A stretch of DNA of 64,000 nucleotides from positions 124,001 through 188,000 of the forward strand of contig NZ_WSTC01000005.1 in the NCBI RefSeq assembly GCF_009789195.1. Reading direction: 5' to 3'. Numbering within the stretch: position 1 is the stretch's first letter; every line of letters starts with the position of its first letter. Under the pieces are notes generated by a model. That model was not told the origin of the DNA and did not search any database. It saw nothing but the letters and a program-made list of their open reading frames with translations. Shown here in pieces: positions 54,434 through 63,981 of the stretch. The DNA comes from Paenibacillus sp. MMS18-CY102 (lineage in GTDB: Bacteria; Bacillota; Bacilli; Paenibacillales; Paenibacillaceae). The translations under genes were made by a program, and so were the position numbers.

Positions 54434-54732
54434 TATTTGGACTTCGGCAACTCGATTGTTTTATGGTCGCGCGACTCTTTGTATAGAACGATCGTCTTGC
54501 CGATGACTTGAACGAGTTCGCAGCCTGAGCCTTGCGCAAGCTCTTGCCCGATTTCCTTAGGGTCATCGCCGCAATTGTTCAACACCGAAACCTTGATCAG
54601 CTCACGCGTCTCAATCGCCTCTTCGATATGCTTCATAATATGCTCGTTCGTGCCGCCCTTGCCAACCTGGAAAATCGGGGTCAAGTGATGCGCCAGCGAG
54701 CGCAAATGCCTTTTTTGTTTGCCTGTCAACAT
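54433..54732 (-). CDS. YhbY-family RNA-binding protein (YqeI)
   Basis: A 99-residue CRM-domain protein associated with pre-50S particles. MLTGKQKRHLRSLAHHLTPI and FQVGKGG near residue 22 (the GxxG loop), ending with LVQVIGKTIVLYKES. Standard length. Translationally coupled to nadD. Confidence 0.95.
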   Translation of the reverse strand: MLTGKQKRHLRSLAHHLTPIFQVGKGGTNEHIMKHIEEAIETRELIKVSVLNNCGDDPKEIGQELAQGSGCELVQVIGKTIVLYKESRDHKTIELPKSK

Positions 54733-54766
54733 GTCTGTTCCTTCTTTCTGCTATCTGCTTCTTAAG

Positions 54767-55648
54767 TTACCGGAATGCGTCCAGTACCGCTTCGCGCATC
54801 GCCGCTGCAGGCGCAGGCTGGCCCGTCCAATATTCGAACGCATACGCGCCCTGATAAATGAACATGCCCAATCCGCCATGAATTCGGCAGCCTTGCCGCT
54901 CTGCATCAGCGAGAAATTTCGTTTTCATTGGGTTATAAATAATATCGCTTGCAACCGCGCCAGGGCGCAGCCAAGCAGCGTCAACAGGCGACTCATCCAC
55001 ATTCGGGAACATGCCTGTCGAGGTCGTATTAATAATAATATCAGCATCAGCACAAACAGACTGGAGCTGATCGTTAGATACGCCCTTTACATTTGTGAAC
55101 TCACGCATCGAGGATGCTAGCTCAATTGCACGCTGCTCCGTTCGATTGGCAATCGTAATGCTAGCAGGCGATTCCTTCGTTAACGCATAGACGATCCCTC
55201 TTGCCGCCCCACCTGCTCCAAGCACAACGATGTGCTTGCCAGCGAGCGACGTCTCCGCTTCTTCCTTCAGGGAGCGAACATATCCAATCCCGTCTGTGTT
55301 GAATCCGGTGAGAACGCCGTTATCGTTAACAATCGTATTGACCGCGCCGATTGCCCGTGCAGATTCATCAATTCGATCCAAATGGTTCATTACATCCAGC
55401 TTATGCGGAATCGTGACGTTCACGCCACGTATACCCATGGCCCGAACGCCAGCGATAAAATCGCCAAGCTTGTCCGTAGTAATATGAAAAGCGGTATAAA
55501 TCCCGTTGACGCCCGCTTCGCGGAAAGCCCGATTGAGCATAACCGGCGATTTGGAATGCCGAATGGGATCGCCAATTACGCCGAACAACACGGTGTTGCT
55601 ATCCACGCGAACGTTCATTTCCAACTTGCTGTCTGCAGAAGATGCCAT
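54767..55648 (-). CDS. aroE: Shikimate dehydrogenase
   Basis: AroE reduces 3-dehydroshikimate to shikimate with NADPH. The 293-residue protein has the substrate motif GDPIRHSKSPVMLNRAF near residues 27-43 and NVTIPHKLDV with the catalytic lysine, the nucleotide motif VLGAGGAARGIVYAL, and ANRTEQR, which suits NADP binding. The start MASSADSKLE at 55648 follows GAGGGAGTG; an upstream codon would add 11 residues. Lies between yqeH and yhbY as in B. subtilis. Confidence 0.96.
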   Translation of the reverse strand: MASSADSKLEMNVRVDSNTVLFGVIGDPIRHSKSPVMLNRAFREAGVNGIYTAFHITTDKLGDFIAGVRAMGIRGVNVTIPHKLDVMNHLDRIDESARAIGAVNTIVNDNGVLTGFNTDGIGYVRSLKEEAETSLAGKHIVVLGAGGAARGIVYALTKESPASITIANRTEQRAIELASSMREFTNVKGVSNDQLQSVCADADIIINTTSTGMFPNVDESPVDAAWLRPGAVASDIIYNPMKTKFLADAERQGCRIHGGLGMFIYQGAYAFEYWTGQPAPAAAMREAVLDAFR

Positions 55649-55690
55649 CGTATTCACTCCCTCATGCTCGCATCCGTACAACGTTACCGG

Positions 55691-56818
55691 CTAAATTAAC
55701 GATTCGCGTACGAGCACCTTGACCCCTTTGGGCGCATAAACGTCCACAAGCGCTCCGCCTGTTCCATTCACTTGCATCCAGCCAAGGCCAGAGACGAACA
55801 CATCATAATCTCCGCCGCGTGGAATGCGCAGCGAGTGCCTCGTCCAAGCAGGCAGCTCATCCAATTCCTCTACAGAAGGCGGCGATAGCAATACGCCCTT
55901 ATGGTTCGCATACAGTTCGTCTGCCCGCTCCAGCTTCGTCCGATGCACTTCGAGCCCATTGGAGATATACAGAGTAAACGACTGGCGCCCACCCGATACA
56001 AAATCGAATCGAGCCAACGCGCCAACAAACATCGTCTGCCCCTCATTGAGCTGATAGACGAGCGGCTTAATTGGCTTGTCTGGCAAAATCGCCTGAAGCA
56101 CGCTGCGTGGCACTAGCTCTGTCATCCGATGGCTGTACACAATGCCCGGCGTATCGATGATGGACTTGCCGTCATCAAGCGGAATGTGAACCGCATCCAG
56201 CGTCGTTCCCGGATAACGCGATGTCGTAAGCTCGGCGTCCAGATCGCTATAATCTTGAATAATTCGGTTAATGAGCGTCGACTTGCCGACATTCGTAGCT
56301 CCGACAACGTAGACGTCGCGGCGCCCGCGGAAATGTTCAATTGCTTCTACGACCCGATCAAAGCCAATATTCCGCTTCGCGCTGCAAAGCACAACATCGA
56401 CGGTCTTAAGGCCCTGTTCCTTCGCCTGCTGCTGCACCCAGTTGCGGATGCGGTTGTAATTAACCGCTTTGGGCAGCAGATCGATTTTGTTCACAACGAG
56501 CAGAACCGGGTTGTTGCCTACAAAGCGCTGCAAACCCGAAATAACGCTGCCCTCAAAATCAAACAGATCGACAATGTGAACGACGAGGCTGTCTGTCGAG
56601 GCGATGCCGCCAAGCAGCTTCAGGAAGTCGTCCTGGTCAATCGTGACTGTGGAAGCGTCGTTATAATTTTTGATGCGGAAGCATCGTTGGCAAATCGCTG
56701 GCACGCGCTCGATCGCTGATGCTGGAATATAGCCCGAAAGCTCCTTGTCCGCTGTCTGCAGCTTTACGCCGCAGCCCGCACATGATGCGTCGATGCCCGG
56801 TTGATCAATTACTGTCAC
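55691..56818 (-). CDS. yqeH: Ribosome biogenesis GTPase YqeH
   Basis: A 375-residue circularly permuted GTPase needed for 30S assembly. An N-terminal zinc finger (CAGCGV ... CQRCFRI), then G motifs in permuted order: G4 VVNKIDLLP, G5-like CSAKRNIG, G1 GATNVGKSTLINR, G3 DTPGIV. The C-terminal domain follows. It overlaps yqeG by four bases (ATGA). Confidence 0.97.
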   Translation of the reverse strand: MTVIDQPGIDASCAGCGVKLQTADKELSGYIPASAIERVPAICQRCFRIKNYNDASTVTIDQDDFLKLLGGIASTDSLVVHIVDLFDFEGSVISGLQRFVGNNPVLLVVNKIDLLPKAVNYNRIRNWVQQQAKEQGLKTVDVVLCSAKRNIGFDRVVEAIEHFRGRRDVYVVGATNVGKSTLINRIIQDYSDLDAELTTSRYPGTTLDAVHIPLDDGKSIIDTPGIVYSHRMTELVPRSVLQAILPDKPIKPLVYQLNEGQTMFVGALARFDFVSGGRQSFTLYISNGLEVHRTKLERADELYANHKGVLLSPPSVEELDELPAWTRHSLRIPRGGDYDVFVSGLGWMQVNGTGGALVDVYAPKGVKVLVRESLI

Positions 56819-57339
56819 TTCGTTTCCTCCTCATGCCATAAACCATTTTTGCGCAAGCGGGTCAGTGCAATCCGTTCAATGAAGCGATTGACTCGCGTCA
56901 TGATCCCCTCATCGCGAGGCGAGATCGGCGGTACAAGAATCGTATATACGCCCAAACGATTGCCGCCCAATACGTCCGTAAGCATCTGGTCGCCCATAAT
57001 GACGACTTGCCCCGGAGAGAGCCCCAGCAATTCAAACGCGCGATGGAAAGCGCGATTGGCCGGCTTGCGCGCAGCATGGATATACGGTATGCCAAGCGGA
57101 TTAGCGAACCGAGACACGCGCGTCTCATTATTATTAGAAACGATGACGACCTTAAAGCCGCGTTCCTGCAGCTTGTTCAGCCACTCGATCAGCCTTGGCG
57201 TAGCCAGCGGCTCCTTGGCGCCGACCAATGTATTATCCAGATCGGTAATGATGCCCTTGATGCCTTGGCGAGCAAGCGCTTCGATATCGAGATCGTATAC
57301 GGAATTAAGGCGCAAATTCGGCAATAGCCGTTCAAACAT
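56815..57339 (-). CDS. yqeG: HAD-superfamily phosphatase YqeG
   Basis: A 174-residue HAD IIIA phosphatase. DxDxT nucleophile motif ITDLDNTLVG at about residues 31-40, motif II VIVSNNNE, and motif III GDQMLTDVLGGNR; all catalytic residues present. It begins the yqe cluster and has the probable operon promoter upstream. Substrate unknown; some family members act on phosphatidylglycerophosphate. Confidence 0.94.
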   Translation of the reverse strand: MFERLLPNLRLNSVYDLDIEALARQGIKGIITDLDNTLVGAKEPLATPRLIEWLNKLQERGFKVVIVSNNNETRVSRFANPLGIPYIHAARKPANRAFHRAFELLGLSPGQVVIMGDQMLTDVLGGNRLGVYTILVPPISPRDEGIMTRVNRFIERIALTRLRKNGLWHEEETK

Positions 57340-57377
57340 AACTTCGACTCCCCTGACGTGACCTGCTTTACAACGAA

Positions 57378-57407
57378 ACTATACCATAATAGCCGAAAAT
57401 GTTGCAA
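57378..57407 (-). promoter_or_regulatory. Promoter of the yqeG operon
   Basis: Minus strand TTGCAA (57407-57402), 18-base spacer, TATAGT (57383-57378), 39 bases before yqeG. Confidence 0.65.
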
Positions 57408-57443
57408 AAAAATACCGTACAGCGCCGTTTTCGCGCTGTACGG
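57406..57443 (-). terminator. Terminator of the moxR-DUF58-transglutaminase operon
   Basis: Minus strand GCCGTACAGCGC / GCGCTGTACGGT, loop GAAAACG, followed by TTTTTTT. It abuts the -35 of the next operon. Confidence 0.93.
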
Positions 57444-57459
57444 CTAAATTTTTATTCTT

Positions 57460-59742
57460 TTACATCCGATCTCGAATCGATTTCGCCAGTTCGGCAAAAC
57501 GTTCAGCATCTGCAGCATTGTTTTCCGTTGTGCCATACTTGGCCCGTTCGAATTGATTCGCGACTTCTTTAAGGTCCGTTCTTAAATAATTTCGCTCGGC
57601 ACCCCAACGCTCCGTTGCTTCGCGTAACGTCTCCCATTCCTCGCGGGCGTATCCTTTACGGCGCGCATGGCGAAGCAGTCGGTTCGCCTCTGCTATAATC
57701 CGGTCATTAGGGAGAATGGAGCGGTACCGCAGCTGTTGATACAGCTGCACGAGCTGCCGGCGGCGTAGCGCCAAATAATACAATGCAACAACGGCAATCA
57801 ATGCCGCACATGTCCAAATAATCGTTGATGCCGAGATGCCCCAGTTACCTTTGCTAGTTGCAGCTGTTCCCGTTAAATCACCAAGTTCGATATCCGGAAG
57901 CGCAACAGCTTGCTCTTCCTCTATCGGATAAGGGAAATCAAACCCGGGCGTCGGCTCGAACGGAATCCAGCCATACCCGTCAAAATAAATTTCTACCCAA
58001 GAATGGGCATCCGCATTGCGAACGGTATACGTTCCTGCGCCAGTAGGATTAATATCTGCTGGGTTAAACCCTTCGCCCCGATTAATATATTGGGACGGGT
58101 CAACAGGAAGGATGCCCGGCGCGTATCCTTTGACCCAACGTACAGGCAGCCCGACCGAGCGGCCGAGAACAGCCATCGCAGTCGAGAAATAGTCACAATA
58201 TCCTTCCTTCACTTCAAACAGGAAGGAATCGACGAAGTCCGGGCTTTTCCTCAATGAAGTATCCGGCTCGTTGGTATAAGGGTAGTTTTTCTGCAAGAAC
58301 ATTTGGATAAGCTTCGCTTTGTCATAATCGTTGCCTGCAGCAGCCGTAATATCCTCCGCTAATTTCTGGACGCGCTGCGGCGTTGTTTCAGGAAGTTGAA
58401 TGTATGGCTCAAGCTGGGAGGCAAACTCCCCGCCGGGCCAACCGGCTTTTGCTTGGCGAAGCGACGTTTCATTCAATACGGGCAGCTCTGACACGACGGA
58501 ATAAGTTCTAGGATAGGCTGGCGTTTGATCACTGTTTGGCACACCCCAGCGAAGCTCCCAGTCAACTGGGTCCCACCGCAAGCTCGAGGGAATCACTTGG
58601 CTTTTATTTTCATCGTTGATCCATAAAACCGACTTAACTGGAGATGCTGCAAACAGTACCGGGTAATAATCCTCCCGAATCATCGTTACCGCTTGCTCAA
58701 CCTCCACCGTCTTTAACTGGTCCCGGTCTTGCTCCAAGGCAAGCTGCTCGCCGCTCTGAATATGGGATACCTCAGCCGATGTGTCATTCTCGTCATGCAC
58801 CCAGCCTGAGCCAGAATAATAGGCTCGCGTTTCCCCGCGCCAGTAGCTTCGCTGGGTCGTGCTTACATACATAACAGGCGAATAATCAAACTGGAATCCG
58901 CCCCCCAGCACCGAATCATTCCGGCTGTAACCTGAGCTATGGTCTCCTGTTGGTTCGCTAACGTCTTCTGGATCTTCCTTCGAATCCGTAAACGAGCCGC
59001 TTACCGTGCCGCCATGGGCTTCTACCCAAATCGTATAAGGATCCTTCAGGATCGGCGCAATGCTTGGCACGATGTTGGGAGCTAGTACACCTACAAACAT
59101 GATGGCCGTTAGAATTGATACGATGGGCAGGAAAAAACTAACAGGATATTCCAATAGCTCTGACCAACTGCGGGGATGCTCACGTTGGAAGCGGTAATAA
59201 TGCTCTGCAATAAGCCACACTAATCCTGCAAATACAGCCCATGCCGTCTGGTCCCATAGAAAGACAGGCGTGAACGAATCCGCTATCATCAGCGTCAGCA
59301 GCAGAACCGACAACGTCGCCATAATCCGGACGCGAGTTGTCGCCCAATACTGGAATACAACGGCTACACCCCATACTAGGGCTCCTATCCCAACAAAAGG
59401 ATGCAGCTGCGTGGCATTATCGGTGATCCAAGCTTGCAGCCCTTCGACCGAACCCCCGTCAATGTTGATATAGGAATAATGAGCCACCCTAGCCGATAGC
59501 AAAACGAGCACCGCGCCTTGCGCTATAATGCGGTAGACCGCCCTCCATGGCAAAATCCAATCTAAAGCAACAGACGTGATAAGCACCCAGCTCACGCATT
59601 GGAACGTCTCTTCCCACCAGTATCCTTCAAAAATGCCTGCCAGCTGCCATGCCAGCAACGCAGTAATGACAGAAACGACCCGCCGATACCAGCCCTCATG
59701 CAAGCTGGCCGTTGCCGCTCTCTTCCATGATTGCACGGCCAT
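57460..59742 (-). CDS. Membrane transglutaminase-like protein (TgpA type)
   Basis: A 760-residue membrane protein. Six or so N-terminal transmembrane segments (residues 20-235), a long outer domain with a transglutaminase-core fold, a further transmembrane segment near 650 (TIIWTCAALIAVVALYYLAL), and a cytoplasmic C-terminal DUF4129-like region. The catalytic triad is visible: Cys in KEGYCDYFSTAMAVLGRS, His in DAHSWVEIYF, and Asp in the following GYGWIPFEPTPG strand region. Its start overlaps the DUF58 stop (TAATG). Operon with MoxR and DUF58 is a widespread trio; function not established. Confidence 0.9.
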   Translation of the reverse strand: MAVQSWKRAATASLHEGWYRRVVSVITALLAWQLAGIFEGYWWEETFQCVSWVLITSVALDWILPWRAVYRIIAQGAVLVLLSARVAHYSYINIDGGSVEGLQAWITDNATQLHPFVGIGALVWGVAVVFQYWATTRVRIMATLSVLLLTLMIADSFTPVFLWDQTAWAVFAGLVWLIAEHYYRFQREHPRSWSELLEYPVSFFLPIVSILTAIMFVGVLAPNIVPSIAPILKDPYTIWVEAHGGTVSGSFTDSKEDPEDVSEPTGDHSSGYSRNDSVLGGGFQFDYSPVMYVSTTQRSYWRGETRAYYSGSGWVHDENDTSAEVSHIQSGEQLALEQDRDQLKTVEVEQAVTMIREDYYPVLFAASPVKSVLWINDENKSQVIPSSLRWDPVDWELRWGVPNSDQTPAYPRTYSVVSELPVLNETSLRQAKAGWPGGEFASQLEPYIQLPETTPQRVQKLAEDITAAAGNDYDKAKLIQMFLQKNYPYTNEPDTSLRKSPDFVDSFLFEVKEGYCDYFSTAMAVLGRSVGLPVRWVKGYAPGILPVDPSQYINRGEGFNPADINPTGAGTYTVRNADAHSWVEIYFDGYGWIPFEPTPGFDFPYPIEEEQAVALPDIELGDLTGTAATSKGNWGISASTIIWTCAALIAVVALYYLALRRRQLVQLYQQLRYRSILPNDRIIAEANRLLRHARRKGYAREEWETLREATERWGAERNYLRTDLKEVANQFERAKYGTTENNAADAERFAELAKSIRDRM

Positions 59743-60992
59743 TAGCTTGCGCCTCCTTCCAGCACAGCTGGCAGATCCTGGAGCTGGCGTACGCTATAAG
59801 CCGACCAGCCTTTGGCTCTAAGTGCCTGCAGCCATGCTGCCTTAATCATGCGTCCGCCCCTGAGATCGGCATCTTCGATGCCGATATACGATAGCGAGAC
59901 GCCTTTGCGCGAGAGCCAGCTCATCGCGCGCATAACGGAATCACCTTGTGCGCCAGATACGAATACGACCAACGTTCCTGGCTCCCATACGGATTCCAGC
60001 CTTTGCAAGGATGCATATAAAGACTGGGAAGCGTCTGGCTCGACGACCGTTAGGTGCCGTATCATGCCAGCACGATGGTCTGCACCTGAACGGGGCGCCA
60101 GAACAGCGGTGTGTTCTCCCGCAGATACAAGCCCCATCGCGGTCTCGCGACGCATCCCAAGTTCAATGAGCGAAGCGGCCACGGACACAGCCAGCTCGAA
60201 CCGCTCTTGCCGAATCCCATAAGCCTCCGTGCTCCGATCAAGAACGACAATCGTGCGGGGCAGCGATTCACGCTCGAACGCTTTGGATTTCCATTCGCCT
60301 GTTTTCGCCGTTGCATTCCAATGCACCCTAGACAGCTTATCCCCATACAAATACTCACGAACGCCATTAATTTGCGTCGTTTCTTTGGCCGCCCGAGGCG
60401 CAGATGCATGTGAATGCGGACCGCGCATGCCGCGCCGGATCTGATGCCAGCCTCTTAACGGCACAGTCTGGGGCACGACGCTAAATGATGTTCCGGTTTC
60501 GAAGCTTCCGCTATGCTCAAACATGCCAAACACATCACGCGTGGAGCATTCCGTTGGCCCGAACCGGTACAACCCGCGCTTAAGCGGCGGAGTCGTGTAG
60601 CGCACTTCACCGAACCGTTTCCAGTTGGGCACGAATGACGTTTCGAACGGTATCGACTGCCCATCATGGCGGAACAAACGGTCACGCACCAGAATATACG
60701 GCAATGGATAATAGCCTGGCACATGAACGGATAACGAAACCTCAGCGCTCGTTCCGCTTATGGCTTGCCCATCCGCGTTGCCAAATTGGCCCAGTTTTCT
60801 CTCCCCTTGTACACTGCGAATTCCCGACCATTTGCCAAGAATTAAATATAAAATAAGTGCCGTTAAAATAACCAGCAGCATGACAGCCGTCCTGCCGCCT
60901 TGAAATAACAAATAACAGATGCTTCCCAGATAAAGCGATGCGACGATATGCCAACGCCAGCGAATGAACGAACGGTTGTTATCCCGCTGCAT
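59742..60992 (-). CDS. DUF58 domain protein
   Basis: A 416-residue membrane-anchored protein. Two transmembrane segments at the N-terminus (about 15-52), a beta-rich middle, and the DUF58 core with YGDKLSRVHWNATAKTGEW near residue 210 and a vWA-like strand IVVLDRSTEAYG. It lies between MoxR and the transglutaminase, three bases after the moxR stop. Family function is unknown; the vWA-like part may be a MoxR client or adaptor. Confidence 0.9.
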   Translation of the reverse strand: MQRDNNRSFIRWRWHIVASLYLGSICYLLFQGGRTAVMLLVILTALILYLILGKWSGIRSVQGERKLGQFGNADGQAISGTSAEVSLSVHVPGYYPLPYILVRDRLFRHDGQSIPFETSFVPNWKRFGEVRYTTPPLKRGLYRFGPTECSTRDVFGMFEHSGSFETGTSFSVVPQTVPLRGWHQIRRGMRGPHSHASAPRAAKETTQINGVREYLYGDKLSRVHWNATAKTGEWKSKAFERESLPRTIVVLDRSTEAYGIRQERFELAVSVAASLIELGMRRETAMGLVSAGEHTAVLAPRSGADHRAGMIRHLTVVEPDASQSLYASLQRLESVWEPGTLVVFVSGAQGDSVMRAMSWLSRKGVSLSYIGIEDADLRGGRMIKAAWLQALRAKGWSAYSVRQLQDLPAVLEGGAS

Positions 60993-60994
60993 CC

Positions 60995-61951
60995 TTAACG
61001 CTCCAGCCGGACCGGCACCTTCGTCTGCTGAACAGCAGCTTCTACGACATCTTCGGCCCGAAGCCCATTCATGCGTGCTTCAGCTTGTACGATAATCCGG
61101 TGAGGCAGCACCTTGCGTGCCAACCGCTTCACATCATCAGGCGTTACGAATGTCCGTTCACGAAGCAACGCCGATGCACGGGCTGCCCGCATAAGTGCAA
61201 CCGCAGCACGTGGGCTTGCGCCAAGCAATGAAGCCTGATGCTCACGCGTGGCCCGCACGATTTTGACCGCATATTCAGCAACGCTGTCATCGACATGCAC
61301 TTCAGTAACACACTGCTGCAGCCGAAGCAAATCTTCAATGGACGCCACCTGTCCCAGCCGGTCTGACGGATGGCCGCCATCACGGGAGATGATCATGCGA
61401 TGCTCGTCTGCTTCAGCTGGATAACCAAGCGATAGCTTCATCATAAACCGGTCCAGCTGTGCTTCAGGCAGCACGTAAGTCCCCTCGAATTCGATTGGAT
61501 TCTGTGTGGCGATCAGCAAAAACGGGCGAGGCAGCTCATACGTCTCCCCATCGACCGTCACATGCCCTTCTTCCATCGCTTCCAGCAGCGCGGACTGCGT
61601 CTTCGTCGTCGCCCGGTTGATTTCATCTGCAAGCAACAGGTGGCACATGATTGGACCTGCCCGGAACAAGAACGCCTCCTGCTTCGGATGGTAGATCGAA
61701 ACCCCGGTTATATCAGTCGGCAATAAGTCCGGATTGCATTGTATCCGGCGGAATTGTCCGCCTATCGAACGGGCAAGCGCTTTCACAAGTTGCGTTTTGC
61801 CTGTGCCCGGAACATCCTCGAGTAAAACGTGGCCACCGGCCAGAACAGCTGTTAGCAGCAAATCAATTTCCTCTTGTTTGCCCAGAATGCAACTCTCTAG
61901 ATTAGTACGAATAGCCGTGCACAATTGTAGGTCTTCCTGACGAGTTTCCAT
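60995..61951 (-). CDS. MoxR-family AAA+ ATPase
   Basis: A 318-residue AAA+ chaperone-like ATPase. Walker A LLEDVPGTGKTQLVKALA near residue 38, Walker B LLLADEINRATTKTQSALLE, sensor 1 FLLIATQNPIEFEGTY and LPEAQLDRFMMKL as expected. The lid domain follows. First gene of the trio; GGAGGGACTCATAC precedes the ATG. Confidence 0.93.
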   Translation of the reverse strand: METRQEDLQLCTAIRTNLESCILGKQEEIDLLLTAVLAGGHVLLEDVPGTGKTQLVKALARSIGGQFRRIQCNPDLLPTDITGVSIYHPKQEAFLFRAGPIMCHLLLADEINRATTKTQSALLEAMEEGHVTVDGETYELPRPFLLIATQNPIEFEGTYVLPEAQLDRFMMKLSLGYPAEADEHRMIISRDGGHPSDRLGQVASIEDLLRLQQCVTEVHVDDSVAEYAVKIVRATREHQASLLGASPRAAVALMRAARASALLRERTFVTPDDVKRLARKVLPHRIIVQAEARMNGLRAEDVVEAAVQQTKVPVRLER

Positions 61952-62050
61952 GTATGAGTCCCTCCGGTTCTATGAAAATCTTGTAGTAATTTCGGTAATC
62001 TTCTTCTATTTTACTAAATATAGGGTGAAGCGTATAGAAGTGAATATGCC

Positions 62051-62087
62051 AAAAAAAATTGGAGGATTCCACAGCGGAATCCTCCAA
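62051..62087 (-). terminator. Terminator of the spoVA operon
   Basis: Minus strand TTGGAGGATTCC / GGAATCCTCCAA, loop GCTGT, followed by TTTTTTTT; 20 bases after the spoVAE stop. Confidence 0.95.
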
Positions 62088-62106
62088 CCCTCCAAATTGC
62101 CTATTC

Positions 62107-62457
62107 TTATCCCTTTGGGCGAACAACAACGGCGGCTAGAAACGAGAAAATGATCGCCGCTGATATGCCCGCGCTCGTCAGTTTGAATATCCCGGTGATA
62201 ACGCCGATCCACCCGTCCTCATGAAGGGAGGTTAAAGCGCCATGCACGAGCGCATTGCCGAAGCTTGTTATCGGAACGGTCGCTCCTGCGCCGGCAAAGT
62301 CGACCAACGGGTCATATAGCCCAATGCCATCAAATAACGCACCAAGAACGACTAATGTTGCCATCGTGTGCGCTGGCGTTAATTTGACGACATCAAACAT
62401 CAACTGGCCTATGACACAGATCGCTCCACCCACTAAGAATGCCCACAAAAACTGCAT
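62107..62457 (-). CDS. spoVAE: Stage V sporulation protein AE (SpoVAEB type)
   Basis: A 116-residue inner-spore-membrane protein of the SpoVA dipicolinic-acid channel. Four hydrophobic segments with the family sequence VPITSFGNALVHGA in the third. Start MQFLWAFLVGG at 62457 follows AAGGGG; a longer frame overlaps spoVAD without a ribosome site. Last gene of spoVAC-VAD-VAE. Confidence 0.95.
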   Translation of the reverse strand: MQFLWAFLVGGAICVIGQLMFDVVKLTPAHTMATLVVLGALFDGIGLYDPLVDFAGAGATVPITSFGNALVHGALTSLHEDGWIGVITGIFKLTSAGISAAIIFSFLAAVVVRPKG

Positions 62458-62462
62458 CCCCC

Positions 62463-63476
62463 TTACACCCCTTTCGCTGCAATTGCTACCGCATGTGCAA
62501 TACAAGGTATCGATTCGCCCTGTTGGAAGGAAAGCGGGGAAAGCAGGGCGCCGGTGGCCGCTACGAGAATGCGCTTCAGCTCGCCTTTCTTCAACTTATT
62601 AAGCAAATGCCCATAAGTCACGACCGCTGAGCAGCCACACCCGCTCCCGCCTGCCTGTACCTTCTGCTTATTAATGTCAAAAACCATAAGCCCACAATCG
62701 TTAAAAATCGTATCGTCCATCGGCACGCCGTTGCGCAGCAGCAGCTCCTTAGCGATTGGGTGGCCAACAGAGGCTAGGTCGCCTGTTACGATAAGATCGT
62801 AATCAGAAGGGCTCCTCCCCGTATCGTTAAAATGCGCTTGCAGCGTATCAACGGCGGCAGGCGCCATTGCAGCGCCCATATTAAACGGATCGGTAATGCC
62901 CAAATCCATAATTTTGCCAATGGTCGCGCATTCGACGACAGGCCCTTCGCCACTTGCAGCGACGATAGCCGCTCCCGCACCGGTCACCGTATACTGTGCG
63001 GTTGGCGGCTTCTGGGACCCATACTCCGTCGGATAGCGGAATTGCTTCTCCGCTGTGCAGTTATGGCTGCAGGTTCCTGCCATCGCATGCTGCGCATTGC
63101 CGGAATCGACCAACTGCGCTGCCAACGCTAACGTCTCCATGGAGGTCGAACAAGCCCCAAACATGCCAATATAAGGAGCGCCCAGAGAACGGGCGGCAAA
63201 GCTATTGCTAATAATCTGGTTCATGAGGTCGCCGCCGATGTAGAACTGAATGTCTTCCTTCTTCAATCCTGCCTTTGTCACGGCAAATTCCGAAGCCTGC
63301 TCCAGCAATAGCCGTTCAGCTTTCTCCCAGCTTTTCTGCTGCATATCAAGTTCGGGATGGACAAGATCAAAGTCCGCTGCGAGCGGCCCTTCCCCCTCAT
63401 CCGGACCTACAACGGTAGCGGAGCTTATAATGACGGGCTTGCTGTCGAACCACCAGGTTTGTTTGCCGCGCAGCAT
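62463..63476 (-). CDS. spoVAD: Stage V sporulation protein AD
   Basis: A 337-residue thiolase-fold protein that binds dipicolinic acid and sits with the SpoVA channel. MLRGKQTWWFDSKPVIISSATVVG-type opening, GACSTSMETLALAA, and GSGCGCSAVVTYGHLL near the C-terminus are diagnostic. Spacing to spoVAC is one base. Standard length. Confidence 0.97.
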   Translation of the reverse strand: MLRGKQTWWFDSKPVIISSATVVGPDEGEGPLAADFDLVHPELDMQQKSWEKAERLLLEQASEFAVTKAGLKKEDIQFYIGGDLMNQIISNSFAARSLGAPYIGMFGACSTSMETLALAAQLVDSGNAQHAMAGTCSHNCTAEKQFRYPTEYGSQKPPTAQYTVTGAGAAIVAASGEGPVVECATIGKIMDLGITDPFNMGAAMAPAAVDTLQAHFNDTGRSPSDYDLIVTGDLASVGHPIAKELLLRNGVPMDDTIFNDCGLMVFDINKQKVQAGGSGCGCSAVVTYGHLLNKLKKGELKRILVAATGALLSPLSFQQGESIPCIAHAVAIAAKGV

Positions 63477-63477
63477 G

Positions 63478-63981
63478 TTAGTGTGCCCCTCCTGTACCGA
63501 AGATCAAATGCCCGATCCCGACGAAAAAAGCTGCAACCGTGCCGTAAACGATAACGGAACCGGCAAGCTTGAACATGTTGGCCCCAACGCCGAGCACAAG
63601 CCCCTCCGCCCGATGCTCCAGCGCTGCCGAGCACATCGAGTTGGCGAACCCAGTTACAGGCACTGCTGTGCCCGCCCCCGCCCATTGGGCGATTTTGTCA
63701 TAGACGCCTAGGCTCGTGAGGATAACGGACAGGAAGATCAACGTTGCGACGGTCGGATTGCTTGCCGCCTTAGGTTCCATGCCCGCAAGGTGAATATACA
63801 GCTGCTGGATAAACTCGCCGAGAACGCAAATTAATCCGCCGACAACGAACGCTTTTATGCAATTTTTGAAAATCGATCGAGAAGGCTCCCGCTGCTTGGC
63901 GAAGGCCTGGTATTCCTTAGGGGACATGCTCATTTCTTTATAAGGGCGTCCGCCCGCGCTACTCGTTGACAACGTGGTCAT
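63478..63981 (-). CDS. spoVAC: Stage V sporulation protein AC
   Basis: A 167-residue membrane protein thought to form a mechanosensitive DPA channel. Four to five hydrophobic segments; the core begins FKNCIKAFVVGGLICVLGEF and contains VPVTGFANSMCSAA. The N-terminal 40 residues are hydrophilic. The ATG at 63981 lies hard against AAGGGAG; a TTG at about 63972 would have a better-spaced site, so the start is uncertain by a few codons. Only 19 bases of upstream sequence are in the window. Confidence 0.92.
   Translation of the reverse strand: MTTLSTSSAGGRPYKEMSMSPKEYQAFAKQREPSRSIFKNCIKAFVVGGLICVLGEFIQQLYIHLAGMEPKAASNPTVATLIFLSVILTSLGVYDKIAQWAGAGTAVPVTGFANSMCSAALEHRAEGLVLGVGANMFKLAGSVIVYGTVAAFFVGIGHLIFGTGGAH

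Noticed and set aside
61952-62050. Sigma-A promoter for moxR (TTCACT-16-TATATT on the minus strand)
   Set aside because: The -35 is too far from consensus to report as a feature, though a promoter must lie in this gap because a terminator precedes it.
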